Source: Colivivens sp964537205
GTDB lineage: Bacteria > Bacteroidota > Bacteroidia > Bacteroidales > Bacteroidaceae
Length of the DNA stretch: 24,874 bases
Reading direction: 5' to 3'
NCBI GenBank assembly: GCA_964537205.1
Contig: CAZHZH010000039.1
Location: forward strand, 1 to 24,874
Shown: one piece after another, positions 21,308-24,874 of the stretch
Position numbering within the stretch: the first letter of the stretch is position 1
How the letters are laid out: the number at the start of each line of letters is the position of its first letter
The notes under the pieces: generated by a model
Told to the model about the DNA's origin: nothing
Database searches by the model: none
What the model saw: the letters and a program-made list of their open reading frames with translations, nothing else
Program-made: the position numbers and the translations under genes

Positions 21308-22294
21308 TTACATGCACTTTAATACCTGTCCCCTGGTGATGCGGCTGTCGGGCTTCAACCCGTTTAGCTTGCACAATTGCTTAAGCGTCAGTCCATGGTT
21401 GACAGCGATGCGGTAGAGGTTGTCACCATCTTTTACGATGTAAGTCGCTTCTTTAGTTACCGCAAAATCATTTGTCGATTCCTGCTTTGACGTGGTGTTG
21501 CGCGACTCTTGCATTTTAGTGTCTGTGTGCCTTGTGGCTTCGAGTGCGAATTCCCTGTTCTCTTCAGCCTCTTCCTTGGCGGTAATGGTACTTGCAACGG
21601 CGGATGTCTTGGAGTTTTGAACCAAACCAGTATTCACAACATAAAAGTCGCCTGTGACATCTTGCGCTACAAAGTCGAACATCTTTGCAGGGTTAATCGC
21701 TTTGCCAAGCAACCGTGTCTCAAAATGCAGATGTGAACCCGAAGACTTACCTGTACTACCGCCGAGTCCTATTGGTTGACCTGCCCTGACTATCTGATCT
21801 TCCTTCACAAGTTGTTTGCTTAAGTGTCCGTAAAGGGTCTCCAGACCATTAGGATGACGAATAACTACGTAATATCCCCACCCGCCGGCGTTGAATTTTG
21901 TAATACGGACTTTACCGTCAAAAGCCGCATATATGGTGTCACCTGTATAGACTTTGATGTCTATGCCTTTATGCTGTGCTCCCCATCGTGGACCGAAGTT
22001 GGATGTAATCTTGCGGCTTGGCGTAGGCATGGCAAAACCCCTTAGGTCGATCTTGAAGTTGGGAGGAAGGACTCCCGGAGCCACAAGCGCGGATTTGTTG
22101 TCCCATGTCGAGTAGATATTGCCGGCAGGATTGTGTAGGTCGATGAATGCGGAGGTATTGTTTATCTTGATAGCTTTCAAGTCGGTCAATTTCTTGTCGG
22201 ACGGAGCCCTGTTCGCAAGCAGGTCTTGGGCTGACATTGTAAGTGACGACATTGTCAATGCTACCAACGTTATAGTTTTAAATAAATTCAGCAT
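21308..22294 (-). CDS. Secreted M23 metallopeptidase with C-terminal LysM
   Basis: This 328-residue cell-wall protein starts with a signal peptide (1-22, ending TMSA). The M23/LytM peptidase domain (about 90-208) retains the zinc ligands H108 and D112 (AQHKGIDI) and H190 (GSHLHFE), plus H157 in YGHLS, so it is predicted to be an active peptidoglycan endopeptidase. A linker rich in polar residues (about 215-280) leads to one LysM peptidoglycan-binding motif (283-327, TYIVKDGDNLYRIAVNHGLT). It follows ndk with a 79-base gap and may be transcribed with it, because no clear TAnnTTTG promoter was found in that gap. Confidence 0.92.
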   Translation of the reverse strand: MLNLFKTITLVALTMSSLTMSAQDLLANRAPSDKKLTDLKAIKINNTSAFIDLHNPAGNIYSTWDNKSALVAPGVLPPNFKIDLRGFAMPTPSRKITSNFGPRWGAQHKGIDIKVYTGDTIYAAFDGKVRITKFNAGGWGYYVVIRHPNGLETLYGHLSKQLVKEDQIVRAGQPIGLGGSTGKSSGSHLHFETRLLGKAINPAKMFDFVAQDVTGDFYVVNTGLVQNSKTSAVASTITAKEEAEENREFALEATRHTDTKMQESRNTTSKQESTNDFAVTKEATYIVKDGDNLYRIAVNHGLTLKQLCKLNGLKPDSRITRGQVLKCM

Positions 22295-22373
22295 AGTCTA
22301 TTAGTTCTCGTTCTTATATACAGACACCGGAATGTCCGTTTGGTTTAATTATTAGATCCTTATAGCGTTGCGG

Positions 22374-22835
22374 CTAATACTCGTCGTTAGCATAAAGGAA
22401 TTGGAATGCGGCTGGCTTGTAATCAAAGATTTCGTCTGCATTAAAGAAACGTGCAAGCTCTATAGCGGCATTTTCGGGAGAGTCGGACGTATGGATGATG
22501 TTTTCCTGGAAACTCATTCCATAGTCACCACGGATTGTACCTGGGGCGGCTTTTCGTCCGTTGGTACTACCCGTCATTGTACGAACGGTCTCAACGGCGT
22601 CCACTCCTTCGTAACAGCAGCAAACAACCGGCGCAGCCATCATTGAGTCTTTAATGCGTTGGAAGAATGGTTTTGAAGCCAAATGTGCATAGTGCTTGTC
22701 AAGAATCTCATCTGTGAGCTGCATCATCTTCATTCCGCACAGTCTTAAACCTTTGCGTTCGAATCTGGCTGTAACTTCGCCCACCAGCGCCCTTTGCACT
22801 GCACTTGGTTTTAGTATTACAAGGGTCTTCTCCAT
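22374..22835 (-). CDS. ndk: Nucleoside diphosphate kinase
   Basis: This 153-residue enzyme transfers the gamma-phosphate of ATP to nucleoside diphosphates. The phospho-histidine is H115 in NIIHTSDSPENA, the family signature. K9 in LVILKPSAV, the YEG motif, R94 in TNGRKAAPGTIRGDYG and the expected length agree. It starts about 50 bases after a predicted transcription start. Confidence 0.97.
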   Translation of the reverse strand: MEKTLVILKPSAVQRALVGEVTARFERKGLRLCGMKMMQLTDEILDKHYAHLASKPFFQRIKDSMMAAPVVCCCYEGVDAVETVRTMTGSTNGRKAAPGTIRGDYGMSFQENIIHTSDSPENAAIELARFFNADEIFDYKPAAFQFLYANDEY

Positions 22836-22892
22836 TGTACTCGTTTACAAATTTAATAACTATGACGGGCGATAACTTATCACCAATCGAGA

Positions 22893-22923
22893 CAAAGTTA
22901 GGTACTTTTTTTTACGTGACAAA
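22893..22923 (-). promoter_or_regulatory. Bacteroidota promoter of ndk
   Basis: On the - strand TAACTTTG (22900-22893) matches TAnnTTTG, and TTTG (22923-22920) lies exactly 19 bases upstream. The initiation site should be near 22886. The rest of the stretch between ndk and xseB is AT-rich with no clear hairpin terminator for xseB. Confidence 0.82.
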
Positions 22924-23041
22924 ACTTATTGGAGTCTTTTTATTATTTATTTGCATTACATAACATCAAAATATGATACTTGCCCCGAACTGTTACCTCA
23001 ACATTACAGATTGGAATGACTATGACGGCACAACCCGCAAG

Positions 23042-23230
23042 TCAGTCTTCAAGTATCTTTTTCACGTCTTCTTCAACGTGTTTAAGTTTGTCTTGGCAGA
23101 ACTTGACCAGCTCCTTTGCTTCTTTTAATTTTGATGCGAGTTCGTCGACATCCATTTCACCTGATGATATTTGTTTGGAAATCGCCTCAAGCCGTTCAAT
23201 GGCTTCCTTGTATGCTATATTGTTATCCAT
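23042..23230 (-). CDS. xseB: Exodeoxyribonuclease VII small subunit
   Basis: This 62-residue helical protein reads YKEAIERLEAISKQISSGEM with DVDELASKLKEAKELVKFC, the conserved core of XseB. Several copies of XseB coat the helical stalk of XseA to make the single-strand-specific nuclease used in mismatch repair and damage processing. It begins 7 bases after the xseA stop, the usual gene order. Confidence 0.93.
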   Translation of the reverse strand: MDNNIAYKEAIERLEAISKQISSGEMDVDELASKLKEAKELVKFCQDKLKHVEEDVKKILED

Positions 23231-23237
23231 ACGTTAA

Positions 23238-24467
23238 TTATTTTGTTACTGTTGACTTTATGATTCCTTTTTCTATAGTCGTCTCAATCTCATCTCCCGG
23301 TTTCAACGTGGATTTGTCACGCACCGCCTTCCCGTTATGCCGGGTGATGCTGAATCCCAGTTTCATTAGTCGGGAGGGATTTGCCGAGTCAAGTTGGGTT
23401 TCAATGATTTTCAGCCGATGGAGGTTAGACTCCATTGTCGCGTTGATGTCGTTTTGAATGGCAGACATTACGTTTTGCAACTTATGCAATTGGTTCGCCT
23501 TGAACAGTTCGACCAAGGGTCTCATTTGTCCCGCTACCGATTCTATGCGACGTTTCTCCGAATGTAGTGCCTCCTGTGTGCTTTCGGTTATCGTGCTGAT
23601 AATGGTGTCGATCAGAGCCAGTTGTTCTGCTCCATTATGCACAATGAACTCAGCCGCGGCGGTCGGAGTTTTCACCCTTGTATGGCTGATGATGTCGATA
23701 ACAGTATCGTCGCGCTCGTGTCCGATGCCGGTCAGTATCGGTAGTGGAAAGTTAGCTACGTTCTCTGCAAGTCGCAGAGTGTCGAATCCGGTAAGGTCGG
23801 ATGTGGCTCCGCCACCGCGTACGATGACAACCAAATCCCATTGATCCAGCTCTTCGGCAATCTGATTGAGCGCTGATATGATGCTTTGTTCCACCTTCTC
23901 TCCTTGCATGATTGCTGGGAAGAGTTTAATCTTGTAGGCCAGCCCATACTCGTTGTTCTGTAATTGGTTGAGGAAGTCTCCCCATCCGGCTGCCCCTTCC
24001 GATGATATGACTGCTATTCGTTGAAGCAAGAGGGGAAGGGAGAGTTCCTTGTTAAGGTTTATAACGCCCTCTTCCTCCAAACGCTGCAGTATCTCGCGCC
24101 GTCTTCGCGCTATATCGCCCAAGGTGAAAGTGGGATTGATGTCGGTCACATTTAATGAATAGCCATATTGCTCGTGGAAGGTGACCTCAACCTGCACCAT
24201 TACCTGCATGCCGACGCTTAGCGGCTGTCCCGTAGCTTTTTCAAAATGCGGGCGCATATATATCCATGTACGATTCCATATTTGTCCTCTTGCCTTGGCT
24301 ATGAATGTGTTGCCGACAGAGGATTTTTGAACAAACTCAAGAAAGCAGTGTCCGCCGCGTGTGGCTACAGAGCTTAATTCCGCTTGTATCCATATGGGTT
24401 CAAGAAAGTTCTTCTCAAGTACCGACCGTACCTGCGTGTTGAGTTCAAATAGTGTCAGGCAATTCAT
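23238..24467 (-). CDS. xseA: Exodeoxyribonuclease VII large subunit
   Basis: This 409-residue catalytic subunit degrades single-stranded DNA from both ends. An N-terminal OB fold (about 1-100, IWIQAELSSVATRGGHCFLE) is followed by the nuclease domain with VIVRGGGATSDLTGFD and the signature PILTGIGHERDDTVID, then the long coiled coil that binds XseB (about 270-350) and a small C-terminal domain (LGFSITRHNGKAVRD). The start ATG overlaps the TGA of the upstream subtilase gene (ATGA), implying coupled translation. Confidence 0.96.
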   Translation of the reverse strand: MNCLTLFELNTQVRSVLEKNFLEPIWIQAELSSVATRGGHCFLEFVQKSSVGNTFIAKARGQIWNRTWIYMRPHFEKATGQPLSVGMQVMVQVEVTFHEQYGYSLNVTDINPTFTLGDIARRRREILQRLEEEGVINLNKELSLPLLLQRIAVISSEGAAGWGDFLNQLQNNEYGLAYKIKLFPAIMQGEKVEQSIISALNQIAEELDQWDLVVIVRGGGATSDLTGFDTLRLAENVANFPLPILTGIGHERDDTVIDIISHTRVKTPTAAAEFIVHNGAEQLALIDTIISTITESTQEALHSEKRRIESVAGQMRPLVELFKANQLHKLQNVMSAIQNDINATMESNLHRLKIIETQLDSANPSRLMKLGFSITRHNGKAVRDKSTLKPGDEIETTIEKGIIKSTVTK

Positions 24468-24874
24468 TTGTATTTCTTACTTCTTACGATTCCAATTGTA
24501 TATGCCTTGTAGAAGTCGGGGATGCCGTAGCCATAGATGTTGTCGGGACAATTGGCGCGGTCTCCGCTTTTGCGCACTATGTCCATTATTTCGTAGGCGG
24601 TCAAGTCTGGAAGGGCCTGCCACAAGCATGCTACCATCCCCGTAAGGATTGGAGATGAGAACGACGTACCGTTGACTCCGCCTATTCCTCCATTCTCACT
24701 GAAGCAAATCGCATATTGACCTCTTGTAACAACATCAGGCTTTATACGGTTGTCTGTTGTATTGCCAATAGACGAAAAACTGGCAAGTATCCCACGGGGA
24801 TTAATTGCTCCTGCCGTCAGTACGTCCTTGGCATCGCTTGGTGGCGTTATCTTCTTCCAAGAACTATCACCTGA
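24464..24874 (-). CDS. S8 (subtilisin-like) serine peptidase, C-terminal 136 residues, 5' end outside window
   Basis: The visible part holds the end of a subtilase domain. GTSFSSP, matching GTSMAxP, supplies the catalytic serine (residue 71 of the fragment). LTAGAINPRGILASFSSIGN and IKPDVVTRG are typical flanking strands, and LPDLTAYEIMDIVRKSG and YGYGIPDFYKAY are typical of the domain end. The protein stops directly after the domain, with no secretion-system sorting domain. The aspartate and histidine of the triad would lie upstream of the window. The stop overlaps the xseA start by 4 bases. Confidence 0.92.
   Translation of the reverse strand, partial: SGDSSWKKITPPSDAKDVLTAGAINPRGILASFSSIGNTTDNRIKPDVVTRGQYAICFSENGGIGGVNGTSFSSPILTGMVACLWQALPDLTAYEIMDIVRKSGDRANCPDNIYGYGIPDFYKAYTIGIVRSKKYK

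Noticed and set aside
22973..23128. 51-codon + strand ORF (MILAPNCYLNITDWNDYD start) antisense to the end of xseB
   Set aside because: The start reads like protein, but over half is the exact antisense of xseB and no TAnnTTTG promoter precedes it.
1..24874. CRISPR array, tRNA, rRNA, transposase, integrase or prophage genes
   Set aside because: None of the corresponding repeats, cloverleaf sequences or protein motifs was found by reading both strands.

Overview
The window looks like a Bacteroidales chromosome, possibly from the Muribaculaceae (the family is a guess). The support is the gene families (STN/carboxypeptidase-regulatory/beta-barrel outer membrane protein, DUF4974-type anti-sigma factor, BT_3928-like DoxX protein, DUF1599), the near absence of Shine-Dalgarno sequences, and several Bacteroidota-type promoters of the form TTTG-N19-TAnnTTTG. 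Two runs of exactly 100 N (11700-11799 and 16163-16262) are assembly gaps, so the true sequence length there is unknown.

Region 1 (1-11470, + strand) is a self-contained regulated export locus. An NtrC-type sigma-54 response regulator and a membrane-free histidine kinase form a two-gene operon. It is followed by a TolC-like outer membrane channel, a HlyD/MacA-type periplasmic adaptor, an FtsX/MacB-type permease, a MacB/LolD-type ATPase and a second large permease. Between the regulator pair and the exporter lie two identical-type palindromes (GTGCG-N4-CGCAC, facing each other as a 14-bp inverted repeat) and, about 60 bp further on, a sigma-54 -24/-12 promoter (TGGCACG-N4-TTGTT). The layout suggests that the kinase and regulator switch on the tripartite ABC exporter through sigma-54. 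A terminator closes the operon, preceded by a structured extragenic repeat.

Region 2 (about 11.5-15.5 kb, + strand) is a cell-surface signalling and uptake cassette with overlapping genes: an ECF sigma factor whose 5' end is lost in the first gap, a very short anti-sigma factor with an STN-like C-terminal domain, and a TonB-dependent beta-barrel protein with its own N-terminal STN domain. Its coding strand is richer in T than that of the neighbouring operons.

Region 3 (15.6-24.9 kb, - strand) is housekeeping. A six-gene unit runs DUF1599 protein, BT_3928-like DoxX/thioredoxin-like membrane protein, tpiA, SPOR-domain protein, folE and dnaG (interrupted by the second gap). Upstream are ndk and an M23/LysM cell-wall peptidase, and then a subtilase (5' end outside the window), xseA and xseB. 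Promoters are visible before the DUF1599 gene and before ndk. A terminator sits after the M23 gene, and its T-tract touches the next promoter.

The most interesting element is the compact sigma-54 switch (paired palindromes, -24/-12 promoter, adjacent activator and soluble kinase) in front of an ABC exporter of unknown substrate. No CRISPR array, tRNA, rRNA, transposase or prophage gene was seen.
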